Below are positions 1 to 5,995 of a DNA stretch of 8,021 nt, in pieces. The first letter of the stretch is position 1. Each line of letters starts with the position of its first letter. The stretch is from an uncultured Eggerthellaceae bacterium. GTDB taxonomy: Bacteria > Actinomycetota > Coriobacteriia > Coriobacteriales > Eggerthellaceae. Under the pieces are notes generated by a model. The model ran no database searches. It was not told where the DNA came from and worked only from the letters and a program-made list of their open reading frames with translations. A program made the translations under genes and the position numbers. The DNA lies in NCBI GenBank assembly GCA_934670115.1, contig CAKUOV010000067.1, forward strand, positions 1-8,021, given 5' to 3'.

Positions 1-615
1 TACCATGACGTTGCCGTCTACTACTGCGGCGATGCGGTGGGCCACCTGTTCAACTGGTTCCTGCTCATCTCGAACTTCGCTTCCTGGATGGCGGGCCACG
101 GCATGGCTTCCCGCTACCTGTACTCGTTCTCGCGCGCTCATCTGCTTCCCCAGCCTTTGGAGAAGACGAACAAGTCGCAGTCCCCGTTCATCGCTTGCTG
201 CGTGAACATGGTGTTCTGCCTGGGTGTCGCCTTCATCATGGCTGTTTTCGGTCTTGACCCGTATTCGCAGATCGGCGCCATCTGCTCCGCCATCGCTATT
301 GTGGGTATTATGACCATGGAGATCATCGTGAACATCGCCGTCATCCGCTACCTGCGCAAGCACAACGGCGAGGAAGGCTTCGGTCACAACATCTTCCAGA
401 CCACGATCGCCCCTATCCTGGCGTTCATCGGCATGGGATATATCCTGTACCTGGTTCTGAGCAACTTCAACTTGCTTACCGGTTTCGAGGAATTTGGAAC
501 GAACTTGATTCTGGGCGGTTTGACGCTCATTATTGGCGTCATCGGTTTCATTGCCGCTGTTGTCCTTGACAAGAAGGGCTCGCTGACTGACCCCGTTTCC
601 ATTGAGGTTGACTAA
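1..615 (+). CDS. APC-superfamily amino acid permease, C-terminal part (5' end outside window)
   Basis: The reading frame is open from base 1 and stops with TAA at 613-615, giving the last 204 residues of an integral membrane amino acid transporter. By alignment with the complete paralogue at 961-2457, base 1 corresponds to residue 295 of a protein of about 498 residues, so roughly the last five of 12 membrane segments are present. The alignment has no gaps; I count 28 substitutions in 204 residues (about 86% identity), and both proteins end in DPVSIEV plus one acidic residue. Several hydrophobic stretches and a basic cytoplasmic segment (YLRKHN) fit the APC fold. Such proteins import or exchange amino acids or related amines across the inner membrane. 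Substrate is unknown. Some differences lie in membrane segments (for example VFCLGVAFIMAVF against VLGVGISFIMAAC), so the two copies may differ in specificity. A hairpin terminator follows at 657-686. Confidence 0.9.
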   Translation, partial: YHDVAVYYCGDAVGHLFNWFLLISNFASWMAGHGMASRYLYSFSRAHLLPQPLEKTNKSQSPFIACCVNMVFCLGVAFIMAVFGLDPYSQIGAICSAIAIVGIMTMEIIVNIAVIRYLRKHNGEEGFGHNIFQTTIAPILAFIGMGYILYLVLSNFNLLTGFEEFGTNLILGGLTLIIGVIGFIAAVVLDKKGSLTDPVSIEVD

Positions 616-656
616 ACAGCGCGGCAAACAGGCGTAGAACCAAATCTAGAACTTCG

Positions 657-686
657 CGGACGGGCCTTCGGATCCGTCCGTTTTTT
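657..686 (+). terminator. Rho-independent terminator of the first permease gene
   Basis: CGGACGG (657-663) pairs with CCGTCCG (674-680) around a ten-base loop that contains TTCG, and a run of six T (681-686) follows. It lies 41 bases after the stop codon at 613-615. Its sequence closely resembles the terminator after the second permease gene (2479-2507), so the duplicated unit probably included the terminator. Confidence 0.88.
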
Positions 687-960
687 ATGTCCGCGCGCCC
701 GAATGTTAAAAAGTGACGGGGTCTTTTTCGTTTTTCGCCTTCGCATATTAGTAAGTATTAGGGAGGTCCTTTACCTTGCACTGGCGAATTCCTTTACCCT
801 ACTTATCTAATAGGAAAGAATATAAGCTCTTTACCCATTATTAACATAACGTGTGTAGCATCGTGAATACGCAATTTTTTTCAAGGTCGCTGAAAGCGGG
901 AGTTGAAGCTTCTTTGTAAAAACTTGCACGTATTGTTTCTTGGATTAAGGAGTGTTAATC
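687..960 (+). promoter_or_regulatory. Upstream control region of the second permease gene, with CTTTACC repeats
   Basis: No gene is visible here. A weak second hairpin with a T run lies at 708-728 (AAAAA and GAC pairing with GTC and TTTTT, 2-base bulge). CTTTACC occurs three times in direct orientation, at 769-775, 792-798 and 829-835; the first two are 23 bases apart, about two helical turns, and the match there extends to TCCTTTACC. An imperfect inverted repeat (746-757 with 800-812, plus GGG 761-763 with CCC 797-799) overlaps these sites. TATAAG at 821-826 matches the -10 consensus at five of six positions but has no good -35. If it is the -10, the repeats would be centred near -38 and -61, a layout typical of activator-dependent promoters. 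AAGGAG at 947-952 is the ribosome binding site for the ATG at 961. The function of the repeats is inference. Confidence 0.4.
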
Positions 961-2457
961 ATGGCCAATCAAGAAGGCCAGAGCAATCAGCTCAAACATG
1001 GTGCTATCAGTGGCATCGCGTTGGTGTTTCTGGTTATCGCCGCGGCTGCCCCGCTGGGTGCATCCGCAACGAACACGCCGCTCATCTTCATGCTGGGCAA
1101 CGGCCCGGCGGCGGCATTCGACTTTGTTATTATCGGCATCCTTTTGCTGATTTTCTCCGTCGGTTTCACCGCAATGTCCACGCACATTACGAATGCTGGC
1201 GCGTTCTACGCGTACATCTCCATGGGCCTGGGCAAGCGTTTCGGCACCGCCGCCGGCTTCATTGCGGTTGCTGCTTATAACCTGTTGTCGGTTTACCTTG
1301 TTTGCGCTGCCGGTACGTTCTCTGCTTCCATTCTTGAGCAGGAGCTGGGCCTGGTGGTTCCCTGGTGGGGCGTGTCGCTGATTTTCGTTGCCGTTATTTT
1401 GCTGTTCTCGTACTTCGGCATCGAGGGCGGCACGAAGTTCCTGATGGTCTGCCTGGTGTGCGAGATCACTATTCTGGCCGTGGTCGACTTCTCCGTTCTG
1501 TTCACCGAGGGTGCCGGCGCGTATTCCTTGAGCGTGTTTTCTCTTGATACGCTGTTCAACGGCGGTGCTCCTGGTGGTATTGGCTTGGGTGTTTGCTTTG
1601 CCTTCCTGTGCTTCATCGGCTTCGAGGCAACCGCCATCTTCGGCGAAGAGACCAGGAATCCCCGCAAGACCATCCCGCGCGCTACCATTGCCGCCGTTAT
1701 CGTGATCGGCCTGGTGTACTCGCTTTCCGCCTGGTCGGTAACTGCTGCAACGGGTGCATCGGGAGCGGAGATCTTCGCCGCTGCCGGCGCCGCCGATCCT
1801 ACGAGCGTTGTGTCGGTTTCCGAAGTGGCCTACGACCACATGTACCATGACGTTGCCGTCTACTACTGCGGCGATGCGGTGGGCCACCTGTTCAACTGGT
1901 TCCTGCTCATCTCGAACTTTGCCTCCTGGATGGCTGCTCACGGCATGGCTTCCCGCTACCTGTACTCGTTCGCTCGTGCGAACTTGCTGCCTAAGCCGCT
2001 GGAGAAGACGAACAAGGCGAAGTCTCCGTTCGTGGCATGCTGCGTGAACATGGTTCTTGGTGTAGGCATTTCCTTCATTATGGCTGCCTGTGGCCTTGAT
2101 CCGTACTCTCAGGTTGGCGCCATCTGCTCCGCTATCGCCATCGTGGGCATCATGGCAATGGAGATTATCGTGAACATTGCCGTCATCCGCTACCTGCGCA
2201 AGCACAACAGCGAGGAAGGCTTCGGCCACAACATCTTCCAGACCACGATTGCCCCTGTTCTGGCATTTGTGGGTATGGGATACATTCTGTTCCTGGTTCT
2301 AAGCAACTTCAACCTGCTCACCGGCTTCGAGGACTTCGGCGTTAACCTGTTCTTGGGCTGCTTGATGCTGATTATCGGCGTTATTGGATTCATTGTTGCC
2401 GTTGTGCTTGATAAGAAGGGCGCTTTGACGGACCCTGTTTCCATCGAGGTTGAATAA
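961..2457 (+). CDS. APC-superfamily amino acid permease (complete tandem paralogue)
   Basis: This encodes a 498-residue, very hydrophobic protein with about 12 predicted membrane segments (roughly residues 17-37, 49-72, 94-117, 133-151, 160-181, 205-224, 241-262, 306-330, 357-377, 385-408, 428-448, 463-485). The first segment carries an AAAAPLGA stretch, where APC carriers bind the substrate backbone. Residues 218-241 contain the family signature FIGFEATAIFGEE followed by NPRKTIPRA. It probably imports or exchanges an amino acid, amine or amino acid derivative; the substrate cannot be assigned. ATG 961 is chosen because AAGGAG (947-952) sits eight bases upstream; the in-frame GTG at 952 overlaps that site and is unlikely. 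The gene is a tandem paralogue of the gene ending at 615 and has its own terminator at 2479-2507. It lies upstream of a peptidase-amidase pair, which might use the same substrates. Confidence 0.93.
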   Translation: MANQEGQSNQLKHGAISGIALVFLVIAAAAPLGASATNTPLIFMLGNGPAAAFDFVIIGILLLIFSVGFTAMSTHITNAGAFYAYISMGLGKRFGTAAGFIAVAAYNLLSVYLVCAAGTFSASILEQELGLVVPWWGVSLIFVAVILLFSYFGIEGGTKFLMVCLVCEITILAVVDFSVLFTEGAGAYSLSVFSLDTLFNGGAPGGIGLGVCFAFLCFIGFEATAIFGEETRNPRKTIPRATIAAVIVIGLVYSLSAWSVTAATGASGAEIFAAAGAADPTSVVSVSEVAYDHMYHDVAVYYCGDAVGHLFNWFLLISNFASWMAAHGMASRYLYSFARANLLPKPLEKTNKAKSPFVACCVNMVLGVGISFIMAACGLDPYSQVGAICSAIAIVGIMAMEIIVNIAVIRYLRKHNSEEGFGHNIFQTTIAPVLAFVGMGYILFLVLSNFNLLTGFEDFGVNLFLGCLMLIIGVIGFIVAVVLDKKGALTDPVSIEVE

Positions 2458-2478
2458 CGGTTTAAGCTTTCTCTTTCG

Positions 2479-2507
2479 CGGGCGGGCCGCAAGGTCCGTC
2501 CGTTTTT
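2479..2507 (+). terminator. Rho-independent terminator of the second permease gene
   Basis: A continuous 10-bp stem (2479-2488 with 2493-2502, two G-U pairs) is closed by a GCAA tetraloop and followed by TTTTT at 2503-2507. It begins 21 bases after the permease stop codon and largely separates that gene from the hydrolase gene downstream. Confidence 0.92.
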
Positions 2508-2512
2508 GTATA

Positions 2513-2541
2513 TTGGCATCATTTTCCAGGTGGAATAGCGT
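2513..2541 (+). promoter_or_regulatory. Possible promoter of the peptidase-amidase operon
   Basis: TTGGCA at 2513-2518 matches the -35 consensus at five of six positions. A 17-base spacer leads to TAGCGT (2536-2541), a poor -10. A better -10, TAGAAT at 2541-2546, has a spacer of 22 bases. A promoter is expected here because a strong terminator lies just upstream, but the exact element is uncertain. Confidence 0.25.
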
Positions 2542-2591
2542 AGAATGGAAAGAGCATGCCAAAATGGAACATTTCCCGAAAGGAGACTCAA

Positions 2592-3506
2592 ATGGCTGAG
2601 ATGAAAGAAGTATGGGTTGACTACGTTCCTGAGGGTTACGAGGACAAAATTCCTGGTCACAAGACGTATGTGCAGATTTACGGCGAATGCGCGCCGGGAA
2701 AGAAGCCGCTTTTGGTTTTGCATGGCGGCCCGGGCGACACGCACAACTATCTGCTTGATTTGGCAAAGATTGCCGATAAGTATGACCGCCAGGTTATTTT
2801 CTACGACCAGATTGGTTGCGGCAAGTCTATGACCGAAGACATGGGCGAAGACTTCTATAATTATGATCTGTGGGTGAACGAGTACTACACCGTTATCGAT
2901 GCGCTGGGCTTGGACGATTTCCATTTGTTCGGCAACTCGTGGGGCGGCATGCTGGGCATGCTGTGCATGATGAAAGACGACCGCGGCGTGAATTCGTTTG
3001 TCATCAACTCTTCTCCCGTTCTGATTCAGTCTTGGCTGGACGCGGCAAATCACCTGATCACGTTCTTGCCGCTGGAAATGCAGCTGGCGCTGAAGGAAGC
3101 TGAGGAAACCGGCAACTACGATACGGTTCAGGCAAAGGCCGCTTATGACGAGTATTACAAGCGTCACGTGTGCGGTATGTACGAGAAGGATTACCCGCAG
3201 CATCTGATTGATGCGTTTAGCCAGGTAGGCGAATGCTACATGATTATGCAGGGTGCATCGGAGTTTGTGGTGACCGGCAAGATGCGCGATTGGGATATTC
3301 GCGAAGGCGTAAAGAATATCAAGGTTCCCTGCATGGCGCTTTCCGGCACCGACGACGAGGGTTCGCCGTGGGTTATCAAAGAGGGCGTTGATTTGATTCC
3401 GAACTGCGAATGGACGCTGATTCAGGGCGCGCCGCATATCTGCTCGGTTACGCATCCCGATGAGACGTGTGCTGCGGTGGAGAACTTCATCTCTCGTTTT
3501 GAGTAA
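2592..3506 (+). CDS. pip: Proline iminopeptidase-type alpha/beta hydrolase (peptidase S33 family)
   Basis: The 304-residue product has the size and motif order of proline iminopeptidases, cytoplasmic serine peptidases that release N-terminal proline from short peptides or amides. Visible motifs are HGGPG at 44-48 (oxyanion hole), DQIGCGKS at 72-79, the nucleophile elbow GNSWGG at 114-119 with Ser116, the acid loop GTDDEGSP at 252-259 (Asp255 most likely catalytic) and GAPH at 279-282 with catalytic His282. No signal peptide is seen. ATG 2592 is chosen because GAAAGGAG (2578-2585) lies six bases upstream; the in-frame ATG at 2556 has no such site. The acetamidase-family gene follows 40 bases after the stop without a terminator, suggesting one transcript. 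Related S33 enzymes include amino acid amidases and other aminopeptidases, so proline specificity is likely but not certain. Confidence 0.88.
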   Translation: MAEMKEVWVDYVPEGYEDKIPGHKTYVQIYGECAPGKKPLLVLHGGPGDTHNYLLDLAKIADKYDRQVIFYDQIGCGKSMTEDMGEDFYNYDLWVNEYYTVIDALGLDDFHLFGNSWGGMLGMLCMMKDDRGVNSFVINSSPVLIQSWLDAANHLITFLPLEMQLALKEAEETGNYDTVQAKAAYDEYYKRHVCGMYEKDYPQHLIDAFSQVGECYMIMQGASEFVVTGKMRDWDIREGVKNIKVPCMALSGTDDEGSPWVIKEGVDLIPNCEWTLIQGAPHICSVTHPDETCAAVENFISRFE

Positions 3507-3546
3507 TGTTTTATGACGCGCGTGGACGTGCATCAAAGGAGAAGTA

Positions 3547-4431
3547 ATGATTGAACTGAGCGACGACAAGGTATTTTACGCTTTCGATAAGGAGACGCAG
3601 CCTGCCTTGCGCGTTTCTTCGGGCGAGACGGTGCGTATTCGCACGAAGGATTGCTTCGGCAATCAGCTGCAGAGCGCAAACGATACCATCGATAATATTG
3701 ATTGGGATGCTATCAACCCGGCAACGGGCCCGATTTACGTAGAAGGCGCAGTTGCGGGCGGCGCATTGAAGGTTAAGATTGAGAACATCGAATTCGATGC
3801 GCAGTCGGTAGCCTGCACGGGCGAAGATGAGGGCGTTTGCGGCGACCGTTTCGATAAATGGAGCCTGGCGGTTTGCCCGATAATCGATGAAGGCGTGGTG
3901 TGGAGCGATAAGCTTACGCTGCCTTTGCGTCCCATGATTGGCGTTATCGGCGTCGCTCCTGCGGGAGAGGCTGTTAACTGCGGCACGCCGGGAAGCCACG
4001 GCGGCAATATGGACAACACCGCCATTACGACGGGAGCAACGCTGTATTTCCCTGTTTCCGCAGATGGTGCGCTTTTTGGCTGCGGCGACATGCATGCCGT
4101 TATGGGTGATGGCGAAATTGGTGTTACTGGTGCCGAAGCTGCAGGGCACGCAACGGTTACTCTGACCGCATTGCCCGACTTGAAAATCAAGAATCCCATC
4201 ATGGAAAACGACACACATTTCATTACCATTGCATCGGCGGAAACGCTTGATGAAGCGGTTGACACTGCGGTCCATGACATGTTGGATATCCTGCATGAGC
4301 GCACCGGTGTGGGCGAAGATCAGTTGACCATGCTGTTCTCGCTGGCGGGTGACGTGCGCATTTGCCAAGTGGTTGATCCCGAAAAGACGGTGCGCTTCGA
4401 AATGCCGAAGTACGTTATCGAAAAGCTCTAA
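3547..4431 (+). CDS. Acetamidase/formamidase family protein (FmdA/AmdA)
   Basis: This 294-residue soluble protein matches the FmdA/AmdA family, metal-dependent hydrolases that release ammonia from formamide, acetamide or other small amides. Family landmarks in order are GPIYVEGA (61-68), RPMIGVIGVAPAGE (128-141), GSHGGNMDNTAI (149-160), GALFGCGDMHAVMGDGE (174-190, with Asp181, His183, Asp188 and Glu190 as likely metal-site or active-site residues) and SLAGDVRICQVVDP (265-278). The length fits the short bacterial branch of the family; well-studied formamidases are about 400 residues. AAAGGAG at 3535-3541 sits five bases before ATG 3547. It probably shares a transcript with the hydrolase gene upstream, and a 15-bp terminator hairpin follows at 4504-4541. 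Family membership is clear; the natural substrate is unknown and many annotated members have never been tested. Confidence 0.9.
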   Translation: MIELSDDKVFYAFDKETQPALRVSSGETVRIRTKDCFGNQLQSANDTIDNIDWDAINPATGPIYVEGAVAGGALKVKIENIEFDAQSVACTGEDEGVCGDRFDKWSLAVCPIIDEGVVWSDKLTLPLRPMIGVIGVAPAGEAVNCGTPGSHGGNMDNTAITTGATLYFPVSADGALFGCGDMHAVMGDGEIGVTGAEAAGHATVTLTALPDLKIKNPIMENDTHFITIASAETLDEAVDTAVHDMLDILHERTGVGEDQLTMLFSLAGDVRICQVVDPEKTVRFEMPKYVIEKL

Positions 4432-4503
4432 GTGGCGCGGAAGGCGTTCATCGCGCGGTTTTGCGCCAGGGCTGTTCTGCCTGGTCTAACTGAATAAATA
4501 CAA

Positions 4504-4541
4504 AAAGATGGCTGGGAAGTGGTTTCCCGGCCATCTTTCTT
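4504..4541. terminator. Strong bidirectional terminator between convergent genes
   Basis: A 15-bp stem (4504-4518 with 4524-4538, one G-U pair) with a five-base loop is followed by a T-rich stretch ending at 4541 on the plus strand. On the minus strand the same hairpin is followed by TTTTTGTATTTATT. It lies 72 bases after the amidase-family gene and about 90 bases beyond the end of the minus-strand lyase gene, so it can end transcripts from both sides. Confidence 0.9.
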
Positions 4542-4629
4542 CATGGGTAGGTATGAGGGCAATCGCGCAGGCAAAGGGGAAGGCGAAGAAAGTGGAAAGC
4601 GAAAAAAAGATCCTGTTGCTTTCTAACGC

Positions 4630-5664
4630 TTAGAGCTGTGTGATTGCGTTCACCAGGGCATCAATTTCTTCATTGGTATTTGCCCAAGACGTGCAGAAAC
4701 GGCACACATTTTGGTTGGGACCTTCTGCGTGATCGAACATGAACACGAAATCTTGTTCAAGCGCGCGCATGTGGGCATCGGTCAAAATAAAGAACTGCTG
4801 ATTCGTGGGAGATTCGACAAACTGCGCAATGCCTTTTTCTGCAAACGCATCGCGAATGCGAAGTGCCTGTTCAATTGCTTGTTCAGTGATTTTGAAATAC
4901 AGGTTGTCTTCGAAAAGCGTGGCGAACTGAATACCCAAAAGCCAGCCTTTTGCCAACATAGCGCCGTTTTGCTTCATGGCGCTGCGGTAATTGCGCTGCA
5001 GCGCCGGGTTCGTGATAACAATGGCCTCGCCGAAAAGCGCGCCGCATTTCGTGCCGCCAATGGTGAACATATCGGCAACATGGGCAATATCAGCCAAGGT
5101 CAGACTGCCTTTTGTTGCTGCCAAGGCATAGCCTAGACGTGCGCCATCAATGAAAAGGTACAGGTTGTGCTTTGCGCAAACATCGTGAACGGCGAACAGC
5201 TCTTCCTTGGAATAAAGCGTTCCCAGCTCTGTGGATTGCGAAATGTACACCATGCGCGGCGTTATCATGTGCTCAGGGATGTCGCTTTCCTCGTAAAAGG
5301 TGGCCGCTTCATCAATTTGGGCAGCCGTGATTTTTCCGTTTTCGTTTGGAAGCGGAAGGCACTTGTGACCGATGTGCTCCACGGCACCCGTTTCGTGAAC
5401 GTTGATGTGACCGGTATCGGCGCAAATCACGCCTTCCCAGGGACGCAACATGAAATCGATGCCAACATAGTTCGCCTGCGTGCCGCCCACCACAAAATGG
5501 ATTTGAGCGTTATCGCAGTTCAAGTGCTGCTTTATCAATTCGGATGCATGTTCGCACCACGTGTCCAGTCCGTAGCCATCGTAGCTTTCGCTCCAGCTTT
5601 GTTCCAGTGCCTTTAGAATGGTGGGATGGCAGGAGCGGTTGTAGTCGTTGTTGAATCGAATCAT
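4630..5664 (-). CDS. ltaE: Low-specificity threonine aldolase / beta-eliminating lyase family PLP enzyme
   Basis: The 344-residue product is a fold-type I pyridoxal phosphate enzyme of the threonine aldolase/beta-eliminating lyase family; typical members cleave L-threonine or L-allo-threonine to glycine and acetaldehyde in the cytoplasm. The N-terminus FNNDYNRSCHPTIL matches the usual aldolase start. GGTQANYVG (60-68) forms the phosphate-binding region, DTGHINVHETGA (83-94) holds His86, which probably stacks on the cofactor, FIDGARLGYA (171-180) holds cofactor-binding Asp173 and Arg176, and GGTKCGA (203-209) holds Lys206, the Schiff-base lysine. The start at 5664 is chosen because AGAAGGA (5675-5669) lies four bases upstream and homologues begin here; the frame is open for 50 further codons upstream, without family similarity. 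Family assignment is strong. The exact reaction (threonine, allo-threonine or phenylserine cleavage) is less certain, and the symbol is tentative. Confidence 0.87.
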   Translation of the reverse strand: MIRFNNDYNRSCHPTILKALEQSWSESYDGYGLDTWCEHASELIKQHLNCDNAQIHFVVGGTQANYVGIDFMLRPWEGVICADTGHINVHETGAVEHIGHKCLPLPNENGKITAAQIDEAATFYEESDIPEHMITPRMVYISQSTELGTLYSKEELFAVHDVCAKHNLYLFIDGARLGYALAATKGSLTLADIAHVADMFTIGGTKCGALFGEAIVITNPALQRNYRSAMKQNGAMLAKGWLLGIQFATLFEDNLYFKITEQAIEQALRIRDAFAEKGIAQFVESPTNQQFFILTDAHMRALEQDFVFMFDHAEGPNQNVCRFCTSWANTNEEIDALVNAITQL

Positions 5665-5938
5665 AAGGTCCTTCTCTTCTTCGATCTTCGTTTGTTTCTC
5701 TGTCAGTATAGCTATTTGCGCATGGTAGGGCGCGGGGCGATAAGCAGATGACTTCAAAACCGTAAAACGGCGCGTTCGATAAGATTCGCGCGAATGTTCA
5801 GCAGCGCAGTTCATCGGCGCGTTTCGGTGCTGTGCTTGAAGGTGGGGCTGCGTGTGTATTTGCTTTGGCGTTCGCGCGCAAAGCAGAATACAATGTCTGT
5901 GTCGCCTTTGTTAAAACTCTGTCTACCTGCACAAATGG
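5665..5938. promoter_or_regulatory. Divergent intergenic region, with a candidate promoter for the aldolase gene
   Basis: No convincing gene lies in this stretch. On the minus strand TATACT (5710-5705) is a good -10 and would give a leader of about 35 bases for the aldolase gene; its -35 is poor. A small inverted repeat CCGT-AAA(A)-CGG lies at 5760-5770. The rest up to the typA promoter shows nothing I can name. It is GC-rich, and short open frames in it have no ribosome binding site. Confidence 0.3.
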
Positions 5939-5947
5939 TGGTATCAT
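5939..5947 (+). promoter_or_regulatory. Candidate extended -10 promoter of typA
   Basis: TGG directly followed by TATCAT (5942-5947) fits an extended -10 element, which can work with the weak -35 seen here (CTGTCT at 5919-5924, 17-base spacer). Transcription would start near 5954, leaving a leader of about 40 bases before typA. Confidence 0.4.
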
Positions 5948-5995
5948 AAACGTTTGTCTTTAGATACAGGTTAAAACGTTAATATGGAGCATAGA

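Noticed and set aside
708..728. Second terminator-like hairpin after the first permease gene
   Set aside because: The stem is broken by a two-base bulge and is mostly A-T. It may add to termination but is too weak to list alone.
955..2229. Long minus-strand open frame (424 codons) opposite the permease gene
   Set aside because: It is antisense to a clear transporter gene; its translation is rich in His, Arg, Asn and Gln with no recognisable domain, as expected of a codon-bias shadow.
2190..3569. Minus-strand open frame of 459 codons spanning the permease end, a terminator and the hydrolase gene
   Set aside because: It crosses two real genes and a terminator, has no family motifs, and its composition is typical of antisense frames.
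3511..4368. Minus-strand open frame of 285 codons opposite the amidase-family gene
   Set aside because: It is antisense to a gene with clear family motifs, and its Arg/Ala/Asn-rich translation resembles nothing known.
4464..4486. Small hairpin CCAGG...CCTGG after the amidase-family gene
   Set aside because: The stem is short, has no T run and lies just before a much stronger terminator; probably chance.
5665..5814. Upstream extension of the aldolase open frame (50 extra codons)
   Set aside because: It lacks family similarity, and a good ribosome site stands before the internal ATG at 5664, where homologues begin.
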